A stretch of DNA of 64,000 nucleotides from the NCBI RefSeq assembly GCF_900215725.1, contig NZ_LT962469.1, positions 721,365 through 785,364 of the forward strand, given 5' to 3'. This DNA comes from Ezakiella peruensis (GTDB lineage Bacteria > Bacillota > Clostridia > Tissierellales > Peptoniphilaceae). The position numbers were made by a program, and so were the translations under genes. Each line of letters opens with the position of its first letter. Position 1 is the first letter of the stretch. The notes under the pieces were generated by a model that saw nothing but the letters and a program-made list of their open reading frames with translations, was not told where the DNA came from and did no database searches. This document shows, one piece after another, positions 17,633-27,527 of this stretch.

Positions 17633-18806
17633 GTTTAGTGTATCTGCAATAAATAACTACATCAAGAATATCTTAGTAAATGATATTAACCTAAGGTCTA
17701 TTGCTATTGAAGGGGAGGTTTGTGCCTTTAAAGAACCATCTAAAAATGGACATCTATATTTTGAATTAAAAGATGAGGATTCCAGAATTAGATGTGTTTT
17801 TTTTAATATACTTAGTAAATATGATGAAATACCTTTTAAAGAAGGCGACAGTGTTACATTAGAGGGTAGAATTGATGTTTATGAAAGAGCAGGCCAGTAT
17901 CAATTTATTGTGTCCGATGCAAAAGTTCAGGGATTAGGAGATTTATATATAAAATTTTTACAGCTGAAAGAGCAGTTGGAAAAAGAAGGACTTTTTGATA
18001 TTACAAAAAGGCCACTCCCTTTAAAGCCAAAAAATATTGGTCTTATTACATCCCCATCGGGATCAGCGCTTAGAGATTTCATTTCTGTAATTAAAAGGAG
18101 GTATCCTTTAGCAAATATTTATTTGTATCCAGTGCATGTTCAAGGCGTAGAAACTGTAAATGAAGTATGTAGGGCTATCGATTATTTTAATTCTAAAGAT
18201 CTTGATGTTGTTGTCTTGACAAGAGGTGGAGGAAGCTACGAGGAATTAGCTGTCTTTAATAATGAAAAAATTGCACGCAAATTAGCCGAGTCAATTCACC
18301 CCACAGTTTCTGCAATTGGACACGAACCTGATTTTTTAATTACTGATTTCGTTGCTGATTTAAGAGCTGCTACCCCTACAGCCGCCGCGGAACTTATCTC
18401 TCCAGATATTTATCAAGATATTTATAATTTAGAAGACAGGCTTGAATTGATGATTAATAACTATTTTATTTATTTCAATGATGAGCGTAAAAATCTTAAA
18501 GCGCTTGAAAATATAATTAATCTAAAATCACCTATTAAAAAATTAAAAAATAATAAGGCTCAGTTATTAGAAAAAAATAGAACTTTAAATCAATCCATGA
18601 GGTTAATGATTTTAAAATACAAGAATCAACTTAAGGACTATTCGTCTCAATTAATACCATTTGACACACAAAAACTTTTAAAGAAAGGTTATACCATAAC
18701 TGTTGATGAGGATGGTAAGTTATTATCCGAAAAGTCTAGTTACAATAAGGGCGACAAACTAAAAACTATTTTTGATAAAGGCAGTCTGATTTCTGAAATT
18801 ATTTAG
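17625..18806 (+). CDS. xseA: Exodeoxyribonuclease VII large subunit
   Basis: 393 aa. The N-terminal OB fold (IEGEVCAFKEPSKNGHLYFELKD) is followed by the catalytic domain (IGLITSPSGSALRDFISVIKRRYP, LTRGGGSYEELAVFNNE, AIGHEPDFLITDFVADLRAATPTAAAE) and a coiled-coil tail that holds XseB subunits. Degrades single-stranded DNA. It starts inside nusB and is followed by xseB after 9 bp. Confidence 0.96.
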   Translation: MIEFSVSAINNYIKNILVNDINLRSIAIEGEVCAFKEPSKNGHLYFELKDEDSRIRCVFFNILSKYDEIPFKEGDSVTLEGRIDVYERAGQYQFIVSDAKVQGLGDLYIKFLQLKEQLEKEGLFDITKRPLPLKPKNIGLITSPSGSALRDFISVIKRRYPLANIYLYPVHVQGVETVNEVCRAIDYFNSKDLDVVVLTRGGGSYEELAVFNNEKIARKLAESIHPTVSAIGHEPDFLITDFVADLRAATPTAAAELISPDIYQDIYNLEDRLELMINNYFIYFNDERKNLKALENIINLKSPIKKLKNNKAQLLEKNRTLNQSMRLMILKYKNQLKDYSSQLIPFDTQKLLKKGYTITVDEDGKLLSEKSSYNKGDKLKTIFDKGSLISEII

Positions 18807-18815
18807 GAGGAGTAT

Positions 18816-19034
18816 ATGGAAAACTTTAATTACGAGGATGGCTTAAACAGAATAAATGAAATAATAGAGCTTCTCGAGTCAGATGATATTCCGTTAAACG
18901 AAAGCTACAATCTATTTTTAGAAGCAAAAACATTAATAAAAAAATGTGAAGATTATATTGATGATTGTGAGAAGAATTTTGAAATCTTGATTGAAGATGA
19001 TAGCATTGATTCAGAGGAAGACCTTGAGTTTTAA
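18816..19034 (+). CDS. xseB: Exodeoxyribonuclease VII small subunit
   Basis: 72 aa: YEDGLNRINEIIELLESDDIPLNESYNLFLEA is the XseB family signature of a two-helix subunit, followed by an acidic tail. AGGAGGAG precedes the ATG. Partner of the adjacent xseA product. Confidence 0.93.
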   Translation: MENFNYEDGLNRINEIIELLESDDIPLNESYNLFLEAKTLIKKCEDYIDDCEKNFEILIEDDSIDSEEDLEF

Positions 19035-19035
19035 G

Positions 19036-19845
19036 ATGGATTTTTCTAATTTTGAAGAGTATTTAATTTTCACACTTGAAAAAATGGAGATTTCAAGTGA
19101 CAGCTTAAAGTCAGCTATGATATATTCAATTAAAAGAGGGGGCAAAAGGTTGCGCCCTAAGTTTTCTTTGCTTACAGCTAATGCATTTGATATTGATCCA
19201 AAGTTAATATATCCTTATGCAGCAGCTCTTGAGATGATTCACGAGTTCTCACTTGTTCATGACGATTTACCGTGTATGGATAATGATGACTATAGGAGAG
19301 GAAAGAAAACAACCCATGTAGTTTATGGAGAGACTAGTGCCTTACTTGCAGGCGATGGTCTTTTAAATTTTGCAGCAGAAATTTCTTTTGATGATCTTAT
19401 GGTTGACAATGACATAAATAAAGTTCGTGCCTACAAATTTTTATTCAACAAAGCAGGGGCTTTGGGAATGATTGGGGGTCAGGCTTTTGAATGTGAAGCG
19501 AAGGCAACTAAAGAAGATTATTTTAAAACTATAAATGGAAAGACTGTTGCCTTATTTGAGTGTGCAATTTACGGTAGTGGATTGTACTTAGGATTAGGTG
19601 AAAGAGAATTAAATTTATTGGCGAATTTATCAATAAATATTGGTCAGGGATTTCAAGCTATAGATGATAGAAGTGATGAAGATGGCATCTATAAAATTTC
19701 AAAAGAAGAGTGCCAGAAAATAATTAACGATTGCAAAAATAATATAGACAGCATTTATAAGTCTTTATCTGAATTAGATGCGTCCGTTAATGGGTATAAA
19801 GAGATAACTGATGTATTATTTAATAAGGAATTTATAAACAACTAA
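19036..19845 (+). CDS. ispA: Short-chain polyprenyl (farnesyl) diphosphate synthase
   Basis: 269 aa from the ATG at 19036, 1 bp after the xseB stop; the longer TTG reading frame inside xseB is unlikely. Condenses IPP with allylic diphosphates for undecaprenyl and other isoprenoids. The first Asp-rich motif is HDDLPCMDNDDYRRGKKTTH and the second QAIDDRSDED, both able to bind Mg2+. GGKRLRPKF is the IPP-binding Lys/Arg segment. It is slightly shorter than typical (about 290 aa). ispH elsewhere in the window supplies its substrate pathway. Confidence 0.93.
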   Translation: MDFSNFEEYLIFTLEKMEISSDSLKSAMIYSIKRGGKRLRPKFSLLTANAFDIDPKLIYPYAAALEMIHEFSLVHDDLPCMDNDDYRRGKKTTHVVYGETSALLAGDGLLNFAAEISFDDLMVDNDINKVRAYKFLFNKAGALGMIGGQAFECEAKATKEDYFKTINGKTVALFECAIYGSGLYLGLGERELNLLANLSINIGQGFQAIDDRSDEDGIYKISKEECQKIINDCKNNIDSIYKSLSELDASVNGYKEITDVLFNKEFINN

Positions 19846-19857
19846 TTGGAGGAGCTC

Positions 19858-21525
19858 ATGCTTTTAGAATTAAATATTAATAATTTTGCATTAATAAAAA
19901 ATTCAAGAGTTATGTTTAAACGTGGATTAAATATTTTAAGTGGGGAAACTGGTGCTGGTAAATCTATTGTATTTGAAGCTCTAAGTGTTTGTCTTGGTGA
20001 AAGAGCTTCTAAGAATATGATAAAATCTGGTGAAGACCATGCAGTTATAGAGGCGACTTTCTCTGTGAATGAAGAAATTATTCCTACACTAAAAGATTTA
20101 GGCGTTTATACAGATGATGAGACTTTTACTATTAGACGAGATATATTTTTAGAATATCCATCCGTATCAAGGATTAATGGTTTTTCTGTTACTATAAACA
20201 ATTTAAAGCTGATTGCAAATCAGATTTGCAATATTTATGGACAATATGAGCATCAGATTCTTTTAGATACAGACAACTATTTGCCCATGATAGATTCTTT
20301 AAGCGATGAAACCATTAACATAAAGAGTCAAGTTGAAGACTTGTTTAAAAAGCAAAGAGCTGCCCAGCAAGAACTCGATAAGCTGATAAAAACATCTGAA
20401 AACATTAACCAAGAAATGGACTATTTGGAATTTCAAATAAATGAAATAGAAGCCCTGGAATTAAAAGAGGGTGAAGAGAGCTCTTTAAAAGAAGAGTTAA
20501 ATAAATTGGAAAACTATCAGCTTATATATAATTCTATTATTAACGCAAAAAATTCTATCGCTGGAGATTTTGAAACAGGTACTGGAGCATTGAGCTCATT
20601 AAATGATACTGTATCTTCACTAGGAAAAATAGAAGTTTTTGATGAATCGATATCAGAACTTGCAAAGAGATTGCAAAGCGTTATTTATGAAGTAGAAGAT
20701 ATTTCTGATTCGCTTGACGATTATATGAGTGTTGATTTTGATGAGTCAAGACTCGAACAAATAAACTTTAGATTATCATGTATCCAAGCTATTAAGAAAA
20801 AATACAATAAAGATGTTTCTGAGATAATCAGTTATAGAGGTGTCTTACAAGATAATTTAAAAAGTTTAAAGCATATAGAAGACAATATTAAAGCAAAGCA
20901 AGATGAGGTAGATTCTTTACAGAGCGAATACAATAAAATTTCTAACCAGCTTTCTAATTTAAGAAAAGAGAATGCTAAAATTTTTGAAGGGAAATTAATG
21001 GACGAGTTAAAGCATTTGGATATGAATAATATCTACTTCACGGTTTCTTTTGAAGAGAAGTTTCCCAGCATAGATGGAATAGATAAAATTGATTTTATGG
21101 CTATAACTAATAAGGGTGCAAATTTAAAACCACTAAGAGAGATAATTTCAGGTGGTGAAATGAGTAGGTTTATGCTTGCTATAAAAAAGATTTTTGCAAA
21201 TGATGAGACCAATAAAACTCTTATCTTTGATGAAATAGATTCTGGTTTAAGTGGAAAAGCGGCAAACGCTGTAGGTAATAGACTTTTAGATTTATCAAAG
21301 ACTAGACAGGTTATTTTAATTTCACATTTACCACAAATTATTGCCAAAGCTGATGTTCATTTCAAAATTCAAAAGTTTAATGACGCTGATGAGACTCAAA
21401 CACAAATTAGAGAGCTAAATAGAGATGAAAGAATCGAAGAGATTGCAAGGTTATTAAGTGGTGATGTAATCAGCGAAGCTACTTTAAAAAACGCTGAAGA
21501 ATTGTTAAATGAAAAGAGGGATTAA
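19858..21525 (+). CDS. recN: DNA repair protein RecN
   Basis: 555-aa SMC-like repair ATPase. The start is ATG 19858 (GGAGGAG upstream), not the TTG at 19846 that lies in the Shine-Dalgarno motif. Walker A GETGAGKSIVFEAL, then DNQICNIYGQYEHQ-type Q-loop region, a coiled-coil middle (about 150-370), signature LREIISGGEMSRFMLAIK and Walker B TLIFDEIDSGLSG, followed by the H-loop LISHLPQI. Acts early in double-strand break repair. The NUDIX gene starts immediately after the stop. Confidence 0.96.
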   Translation: MLLELNINNFALIKNSRVMFKRGLNILSGETGAGKSIVFEALSVCLGERASKNMIKSGEDHAVIEATFSVNEEIIPTLKDLGVYTDDETFTIRRDIFLEYPSVSRINGFSVTINNLKLIANQICNIYGQYEHQILLDTDNYLPMIDSLSDETINIKSQVEDLFKKQRAAQQELDKLIKTSENINQEMDYLEFQINEIEALELKEGEESSLKEELNKLENYQLIYNSIINAKNSIAGDFETGTGALSSLNDTVSSLGKIEVFDESISELAKRLQSVIYEVEDISDSLDDYMSVDFDESRLEQINFRLSCIQAIKKKYNKDVSEIISYRGVLQDNLKSLKHIEDNIKAKQDEVDSLQSEYNKISNQLSNLRKENAKIFEGKLMDELKHLDMNNIYFTVSFEEKFPSIDGIDKIDFMAITNKGANLKPLREIISGGEMSRFMLAIKKIFANDETNKTLIFDEIDSGLSGKAANAVGNRLLDLSKTRQVILISHLPQIIAKADVHFKIQKFNDADETQTQIRELNRDERIEEIARLLSGDVISEATLKNAEELLNEKRD

Positions 21526-22047
21526 ATGTCAGATTTATATGAAAAGACCATAAAAAGCGATAAGATTTATGAAGGTAAGATTCTAAATTTAAGATTAGAT
21601 TCAGTTGAGTTGCCTGATAGAAAATATTCAAAAAGGGAAATTGTTGAACACCTTGATGCTTCAGCAATAATTTTAGTCCAAGATGGAAAGCTTTTATTGA
21701 TTAAACATTTTAGAAATACTGTTAATGATGTAATATATGAAATACCTGCTGGAATGGTAGATGCTGGCGAAACACCTATTGAGGCTGCTAAAAGAGAATT
21801 AACAGAGGAAACAGGCATAATCGCATCTGATGTTGAGCTGGTTTATTCTTTGTTTAGTTCTCCTGGATATTCTACTGAAAAAATTAATTTCTTTTTAGCT
21901 AAAGGACCATTTGAAAAGGGTGAGCAAAAAGAAAATCTAGAAGTAGAATATATAGACTTGGATAAATTAGGAAAGATGATTGATGATCTAGAAATTATTG
22001 ACATGAAAACTGTTGTTGCATATTACATTGCAAAGGGGTTGGTTTAA
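21526..22047 (+). CDS. NUDIX hydrolase, probable ADP-ribose pyrophosphatase
   Basis: 173 aa. The Nudix box GMVDAGETPIEAAKRELTEETGI (GX5EX7REUXEEXGU pattern) is intact, preceded by the ADPRase-type N-terminal strand SVELPDRKYSKREIVEHLDA. The later LFSSPGYSTEKINFFLA segment matches ADP-ribose pyrophosphatases (NudF type). It overlaps the next start by TAATG, so it is translationally coupled to the nucleoside phosphorylase gene. Confidence 0.92.
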   Translation: MSDLYEKTIKSDKIYEGKILNLRLDSVELPDRKYSKREIVEHLDASAIILVQDGKLLLIKHFRNTVNDVIYEIPAGMVDAGETPIEAAKRELTEETGIIASDVELVYSLFSSPGYSTEKINFFLAKGPFEKGEQKENLEVEYIDLDKLGKMIDDLEIIDMKTVVAYYIAKGLV

Positions 22048-23333
22048 TGGATTTTATTTCAATTCTTGAAAAGAAAAGGGATGGACTTTATTTAAATGCT
22101 GATGAGATAGATTTTGTTGTTAAAAAAATTGTCGATGGGTCATTACCTGATTATCAATTATCGGCTTTTTTGATGGCAACATATATCAATGGGATGACTG
22201 ATGAAGAGACATACAACTTAACCATGAGTATGGTTAACAACGGTAGCGTCGAGTATATAGAAGCCATTAGTGAACATTCAGTTGACAAGCATTCTACAGG
22301 TGGAGTTGGTGATAAGCTTACATTAGTTATAACACCAATTCTTGCTGCTTATGGAGTGCCAGTTGTTAAGATGAGTGGCAGAGGCTTAGGTATTACCGGC
22401 GGTACACTTGATAAACTTGAAAGTATACCAGGTTTTAATATTTATCTTGACCAAGCAGAAATTGAAAAGCAAGCAGAAGAAATTGGTCTTGTTTTAGCTG
22501 CACAAACAAATGATTTAGCTCCAGCTGATAAAGTAATATATGCTTTAAGAGATGTTACAGCTACGATTGATTCTTATCCACTAATAGCCTCGTCAATAAT
22601 GAGCAAAAAATTGGCTATAAAAAATAAAGCGCTTTGCATAGATTTAAAAGTTGGTAAGGGTGCTTTTATGAAGGATCTAGAATCAGCAACAGAACTTGCT
22701 AGAATATTTAAATTCATTGCCGATAAAAATAAAAGAGATATCAGTGTTGTGCTTACAGATATGAACAACCCAATAGGCAGATGCGTCGGTAACTCATTGG
22801 AAATAATGGAAGTTGTAGATGTATTAAAAGGAAATTTAAAAGAAGAAGTTTATGATATGTCCATTAGATTTGCAGCTGAATCAATACAACTTTTATATCC
22901 ATCCAAATCTCTTGAAGAGATTATTAAAGAATGCGAAGAATTAATTGACAATGGTTCTGCATATAATAAGTTTGTGGAACTTGTCAAATGGCAAGATGGC
23001 GATGCAAGCTTCTTTGATAACATTGAGGCTAGTTTATCAAAAAATAAATATGACGTATTAGCAGATGCTGATGGTTATATAGATTATGATGCACATGCTA
23101 TCGGTTATTTATCATTAATGTGTGGTGCAGGTAGAAAAACTAAAGAAGATGCTATAGATCATGGTGCTGGAATAAAATTTAATAAAGTTCACGGTGATAA
23201 AGTGAACAAAGGTGATATACTTTATTCAATTTATACAGAAAAAGATTTTAAAGATATTGAGGAATTTATTAAAGGATCTTACGAACTCAATAATAGCAAG
23301 CAATCCACCGACAGAATTTTAAAGGTGATTTAA
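22047..23333 (+). CDS. pdp: Pyrimidine-nucleoside (thymidine) phosphorylase
   Basis: 428 aa; phosphorolysis of pyrimidine nucleosides to base and pentose-1-phosphate. Family signature KMSGRGLGITGGTLDKLESIPG and phosphate-binding KHSTGGVGDKL are present, with SSIMSKKLAIKNKALCIDLKVGKGAFMK further on. The C-terminal biotinyl-like domain (GYLSLMCGAGRKTKEDAIDHGAGI) is complete. Coupled by 1-bp overlaps to the NUDIX gene before and the protease gene after. Confidence 0.94.
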   Translation: MDFISILEKKRDGLYLNADEIDFVVKKIVDGSLPDYQLSAFLMATYINGMTDEETYNLTMSMVNNGSVEYIEAISEHSVDKHSTGGVGDKLTLVITPILAAYGVPVVKMSGRGLGITGGTLDKLESIPGFNIYLDQAEIEKQAEEIGLVLAAQTNDLAPADKVIYALRDVTATIDSYPLIASSIMSKKLAIKNKALCIDLKVGKGAFMKDLESATELARIFKFIADKNKRDISVVLTDMNNPIGRCVGNSLEIMEVVDVLKGNLKEEVYDMSIRFAAESIQLLYPSKSLEEIIKECEELIDNGSAYNKFVELVKWQDGDASFFDNIEASLSKNKYDVLADADGYIDYDAHAIGYLSLMCGAGRKTKEDAIDHGAGIKFNKVHGDKVNKGDILYSIYTEKDFKDIEEFIKGSYELNNSKQSTDRILKVI

Positions 23334-23926
23334 TGGACGCGATATTAAGTTTTTTAAGATATGCTCCTGCGCTTGTACTAGCTATTGTTATTCACGAATC
23401 GGCTCACGCTTTAGCAGCCATGGCTGTAGGTGATAGGAGTGCCAAGGATATGGGGAGGGTTTCACTTAATCCTTTCAATCACCTTGACCCAATAGGATTG
23501 ATTTCACTATTTATTTTTAAATTTGGTTGGGCAAAGCCAGTTCCTGTTAATCCAGGGAATTTTAAAAATTATAATTTAGGTATGTTTTTGGTCAGCATAG
23601 CAGGGATTGTTGTAAATTTTCTATTTGCATTTATTTGTGCAATTATAATTAAAAATAATGTAGTAAGTACAAATTCATATATTTATACTTTTTTGGTAAT
23701 GTCTATGCTTATTAATCTTAACTTAGCATTTTTTAATCTAATACCATTGCCACCTCTTGATGGCTCTAATATCTTGCTATCATTTTTTAGTCCTAGAACT
23801 GCCTATGAGGTTCAAAAGTATTCGAGATATACACAGTTATTGCTTGTAGTATTAATATTTAGTGGATCAATCTCAGATGTTTTAGGACATTTAGTAATGT
23901 CCACGATGAATTGGATGTTATCATGA
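23333..23926 (+). CDS. M50 family site-2 type membrane metalloprotease
   Basis: 197 aa with several membrane helices. HESAH (IVIHESAHALAAMAVGD) is the HExxH zinc motif; NLIPLPPLDGSNIL carries the second metal ligand NxxPxxxLDG. Matches the small YwhC/SpoIVFB-like M50B group common in Firmicutes. The substrate is unknown. It overlaps scpA by 4 bp (ATGA). Confidence 0.93.
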   Translation: MDAILSFLRYAPALVLAIVIHESAHALAAMAVGDRSAKDMGRVSLNPFNHLDPIGLISLFIFKFGWAKPVPVNPGNFKNYNLGMFLVSIAGIVVNFLFAFICAIIIKNNVVSTNSYIYTFLVMSMLINLNLAFFNLIPLPPLDGSNILLSFFSPRTAYEVQKYSRYTQLLLVVLIFSGSISDVLGHLVMSTMNWMLS

Positions 23927-24627
23927 GCCAAAATATACTGGTAAAATTAGACGATTATTCAGGTCCTTTGGATTTATTATTAGATTTAATCAAAAAGAAT
24001 GAAGTTAACATCTACGATATTCCAATAAATTTTATTACACAGGAGTATTTGGATACTCTTAGACAAAATGCAGATATGGGCATAGAAATTCAAGTTGAAT
24101 TTTTATATTTGGCGGCCACTTTATTAAATATAAAAACGAAAATGATGCTTCCATCTAAAGATGAAGGGGATGATGATCCTAGGGTTAATCTTGTTGAGCA
24201 ACTGATTGTTTACAATCGATTTAAGATGACTCAAGCTGACTTGTTTGCTTTATTTGATAATAATTTATTATCTTATGATAAAAATTTAGATGAAGATGTA
24301 TTTAATACTAATGTTGTATATACAATTAGCTATAATAAGAATAATTTGTTCAATACATTTGAAAGCTTGATTAACAATAAAAAGCAAGCCCTGGAAAGCA
24401 ATGAAATTTTAATAGTCAAAGAAAGATATAAGACTGAAGATCTGGTCGAGGATATAAAAAATATTTTGCTTAAAGATAATGATGTTTCTTTAAGAAAAAT
24501 ATCTAATAATAAAAATCGTGAATATCTAATTACTGCATTTTTAGCAATTCTAGAATTATTAAATAGCGGATTAATTGTTTGTAAGCAGGAATCAGCATTT
24601 ACAGATATTTACTTAAGCAAGATTTAA
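23923..24627 (+). CDS. scpA: Segregation and condensation protein A
   Basis: 234-aa kleisin of the SMC-ScpAB condensin. LDDYSGPLDLLLDLIKKNEVNIYDIPI is the N-terminal SMC-binding signature; the C-terminal winged helix ends at LLNSGLIVCKQE. The ATG at 23923 overlaps the preceding stop, preferred over the TTG four codons upstream. scpB follows. Confidence 0.95.
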   Translation: MSQNILVKLDDYSGPLDLLLDLIKKNEVNIYDIPINFITQEYLDTLRQNADMGIEIQVEFLYLAATLLNIKTKMMLPSKDEGDDDPRVNLVEQLIVYNRFKMTQADLFALFDNNLLSYDKNLDEDVFNTNVVYTISYNKNNLFNTFESLINNKKQALESNEILIVKERYKTEDLVEDIKNILLKDNDVSLRKISNNKNREYLITAFLAILELLNSGLIVCKQESAFTDIYLSKI

Positions 24628-24639
24628 AAGAGGTTTAAA

Positions 24640-25302
24640 GTGTGTGAAGACAGAATAAAATATAAAAATTCAATTGAGGCTTTACTTTTTGCCTGGGGCG
24701 ATATGATTGAAATTAGCGAAATATCTAAATATTTTGATATTGAAAAATCTATTGTTGAAGACATTATTTATGAATTAAAAAATGAATATAATGATAGGGG
24801 TTTAAGGATTCAAATTATTGGTAAATCGGTTCAGCTAAATTCCAATCCAGAATATAATAAAATAATCTCTGATTTTGGTGTAAAGCAAAAGAAGAGAAAC
24901 TTATCGAATGCAGCAATGGAAACTCTTAGCATTATCGCATACTTACAACCAACAACCAAGTCTGTAATTGAGCAAATTAGAGGTGTTAAAAGTGATGGAT
25001 CTGTTAGGACTCTATTAGATAGAGGACTAATAAGAGAAGCTGGAAATTTAAATCAGCCAGGTAGACCTATAGTTTATAAGACTACAGATAAATTTTTAAA
25101 GTCATTTGAGATTGAAAATTTAAATTATTTACCAGAACTTGTCGATAAGGAAGAAATCCTTGAGCTATTAAAGATCACAGAAATTGATTTTGACGATATA
25201 ATTGAAATGGATCCAGTAGAAGAAGACGAGGATAATGTAGAATCTATTTCTAGTGATGTAAATTATAAGAATAATGAGGTAGGAAATTCAAATGAGGCTT
25301 AA
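24640..25302 (+). CDS. scpB: Segregation and condensation protein B
   Basis: 220 aa; tandem winged helices: SIEALLFAWGDMIEISEI and the conserved LSNAAMETLSIIAYLQPTTKSVIEQIRGVKSDGSVRTLLDRGLIREAG. It starts with GTG. The C-terminus is extended and acidic. It overlaps rluB by 11 bp. Confidence 0.95.
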   Translation: MCEDRIKYKNSIEALLFAWGDMIEISEISKYFDIEKSIVEDIIYELKNEYNDRGLRIQIIGKSVQLNSNPEYNKIISDFGVKQKKRNLSNAAMETLSIIAYLQPTTKSVIEQIRGVKSDGSVRTLLDRGLIREAGNLNQPGRPIVYKTTDKFLKSFEIENLNYLPELVDKEEILELLKITEIDFDDIIEMDPVEEDEDNVESISSDVNYKNNEVGNSNEA

Positions 25303-26014
25303 TAAATTTATTTCTAATTCAGGGTACTCCTCAAGAAGAAAAGCTGATGAAATTATTAAATCAGGCCTTGTTACGGTCAATGGTGAGATAATAAAGAATA
25401 TAGGTCATGATGTAGGAGAAAATGATTATGTAAAAATTGATGGTAAAACAATTCAGTTAAGTCCAGGAAATGTATACTTCGCTTTATATAAACCTAGAGG
25501 ATATCTATCATCTAATTCTGACATTTACCATGATAAGCTTGCAGTGGATTTAATTAATTATAATAAGAAACTTCAATATGTCGGTAGACTTGATCTAGAT
25601 AGCGAAGGATTGATCATTTTAACAGATGATGGTGAATTTACAAATATCATGACGCATCCATCTTTTCAAATTAAAAAAACATATTTGGTTTATATAAATG
25701 TTTATGTTCCTGATAGAATTATTAAGGAAATTGAAAATGGAGTTAAGCTCGAAGATGGTCTTACTCAAAAATGTATTATAAATGTCAAAAGTAGAAATAA
25801 GTATCAAACAAAATTAGAAATTCAAATTTATGAAGGGCGTAATCGACAAATTAGAAGGATGTTTGAAAAGTTTAATTTTACTGTAAATCGATTAATTAGA
25901 ACTAAGCATGGAGAAATTAGTCTGAACGGACTTACAGAGGGGAAGTATAGACAATTTGATAAAAATGAGTTAAAATATGTTAAGGAGCTACTAAAGATTC
26001 ATGGCAATAAATGA
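25292..26014 (+). CDS. rluB: rRNA pseudouridine synthase (RsuA/RluB family)
   Basis: 240 aa. An N-terminal S4 domain (MRLNKFISNSGYSSRRKADEIIKSG) precedes the catalytic domain with YVGRLDLDSEGLIILTDDG, in which the Asp of GRLDxxSEG is the nucleophile, and the YEGRNRQIRRMFEKF motif. Probably modifies 23S rRNA near position 2605. Its neighbours scpA and scpB are the usual ones. Confidence 0.94.
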   Translation: MRLNKFISNSGYSSRRKADEIIKSGLVTVNGEIIKNIGHDVGENDYVKIDGKTIQLSPGNVYFALYKPRGYLSSNSDIYHDKLAVDLINYNKKLQYVGRLDLDSEGLIILTDDGEFTNIMTHPSFQIKKTYLVYINVYVPDRIIKEIENGVKLEDGLTQKCIINVKSRNKYQTKLEIQIYEGRNRQIRRMFEKFNFTVNRLIRTKHGEISLNGLTEGKYRQFDKNELKYVKELLKIHGNK

Positions 26015-26861
26015 AAAGAAGTTAAAAAACTTAATTTATGAGAAATATGAAAATCTTAGTAAAGGTCAACAAAAAATTGCTGATTTTATCATTCTAAATT
26101 CTAATGAGATGGTTGATATGACAGCTAAAGATTTGGCTTGCAAACTCAAACTTAGCGAATCTACAATTGTTAGGTTCGCTCAAGAATTAGGCTTTGAAGG
26201 ATACAGAGATCTAAAAGAAATTATAATCGATGATGTAAAAAGCACATCTACATCGATAGATAGGATGAATATTTTTTCTGAAGTAGATGCATATACAAGC
26301 TCTATTTACAGCTCGGTTAGTTCAGAGATTTCTTATTTAAAAAAGTTAGAACTTATTGACAAATCTACAGTAAAGGAAATTGTTGAAAATTTTTTAACTG
26401 CTAGAAAAATATATTTGCTAGGATGTAGGACTTCTCATTTTCTAGCTTCGTATTTTAATTTTTATTTAAAAATTTTACTTGACAATGTATGCTTGCTGGG
26501 AGAAAATGAAACAACAATTTTTGAAGAAATGGTAGATGCAGATGAAAATGATTTATTATTTGTAATCAGCTATCCAAGATATACTAGATTGATGTTAGAA
26601 GTTGTACAGCATGCCAAAGATAAGAATGTTAAAATAGCATCATTAACAGATAATGATTCAAATAAATTATCAAAAATGTCCGATTTATCAATTGCAGCAA
26701 ATAATAATTTGTTGTTTTTTGTAGATTCGCTCGTAGTTCCTATGGCGATAATAAATGGGATTATAGTTGATATAAGCATGAGCAATAGGCAAAATACAAT
26801 CAATAGCCTATCTCAAATGGAAGACCTGTGGAAAAAATATAATATATTTGACACAGAATGA
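26001..26861 (+). CDS. RpiR/MurR family transcriptional regulator
   Basis: 286 aa: N-terminal RpiR helix-turn-helix (KLSESTIVRFAQELGFEGYRDLKEI, residues about 45-75) and a C-terminal SIS phosphosugar-binding domain (about 120-260, IYLLGCRTSHFLASYFNFYLKILLD). Such regulators sense sugar phosphates, but no sugar gene is adjacent, so the target is unknown. It starts within the rluB 3' end. Confidence 0.9.
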   Translation: MAINEKKLKNLIYEKYENLSKGQQKIADFIILNSNEMVDMTAKDLACKLKLSESTIVRFAQELGFEGYRDLKEIIIDDVKSTSTSIDRMNIFSEVDAYTSSIYSSVSSEISYLKKLELIDKSTVKEIVENFLTARKIYLLGCRTSHFLASYFNFYLKILLDNVCLLGENETTIFEEMVDADENDLLFVISYPRYTRLMLEVVQHAKDKNVKIASLTDNDSNKLSKMSDLSIAANNNLLFFVDSLVVPMAIINGIIVDISMSNRQNTINSLSQMEDLWKKYNIFDTE

Positions 26862-26876
26862 TTTAGGGAGGTAATT

Positions 26877-27527
26877 ATGAAAAGAAGGATTTTAGTTGCA
26901 GTAGTAGCTACAGCTATGGTATTTACTACAGGATGTAAATTATTTAGTGACGGAGATATTAATGCTAGAAAAGTTGCTACATTAAAAGAAGAAGAAAAGA
27001 TGCAAATTGCTAATGAACTAGCATCGATTGTATTAACCGAAGACGAAAAATTTAATTTTATCACTGAAAAAATGTTAGATCAAATTGCTTTAACAAAAGA
27101 TGATAAGACTGTGGCTCAACTTAGAACACAAATTGAAGCCAACAAAGCTAACCTATATGAATCTTATTTAAATGATTATAAGGAACTAAATGCTGTAAAA
27201 ACTCCAACTGAAGAAGAAAAAATTGTAAATATTCCATTCTTAGATAATATTGTGGAAGTAATTAAAAATATTTACACAGGAGCATATGAATCAGAAGAAA
27301 CATTTACTGCAGCAATAGAAAATTTCAATGCAGACTATCAAAATGCTTTTAGAATGGTTCGCGATGAAGGAAAAACCTATGAAGGTTTAAAATATACAAA
27401 GACAATTGTTACAGTTGATAATCCAAGAGAATATAGAGCTGAACTAAAGGGCTCTGATAAGACAATTTATATTTATTTTTCAGAGTCTAATGGAATTTTA
27501 AATCTATCAAGAATTGTTGCTGAATAA
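26877..27527 (+). CDS. Predicted lipoprotein of unknown function
   Basis: 216 aa. The N-terminus MKRRILVAVVATAMVFTTGC is a lipoprotein signal with lipobox TTGC. The mature part is mostly helical and charged (KEEEKMQIANELASIVLTEDEK) with a final beta-rich segment ending in IYFSESNGILNLSRIVAE. GGGAGGTAATT precedes the ATG. I do not recognise the family. Co-directional with the RpiR gene and with the flavoprotein gene, which overlaps its stop. Confidence 0.75.
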   Translation: MKRRILVAVVATAMVFTTGCKLFSDGDINARKVATLKEEEKMQIANELASIVLTEDEKFNFITEKMLDQIALTKDDKTVAQLRTQIEANKANLYESYLNDYKELNAVKTPTEEEKIVNIPFLDNIVEVIKNIYTGAYESEETFTAAIENFNADYQNAFRMVRDEGKTYEGLKYTKTIVTVDNPREYRAELKGSDKTIYIYFSESNGILNLSRIVAE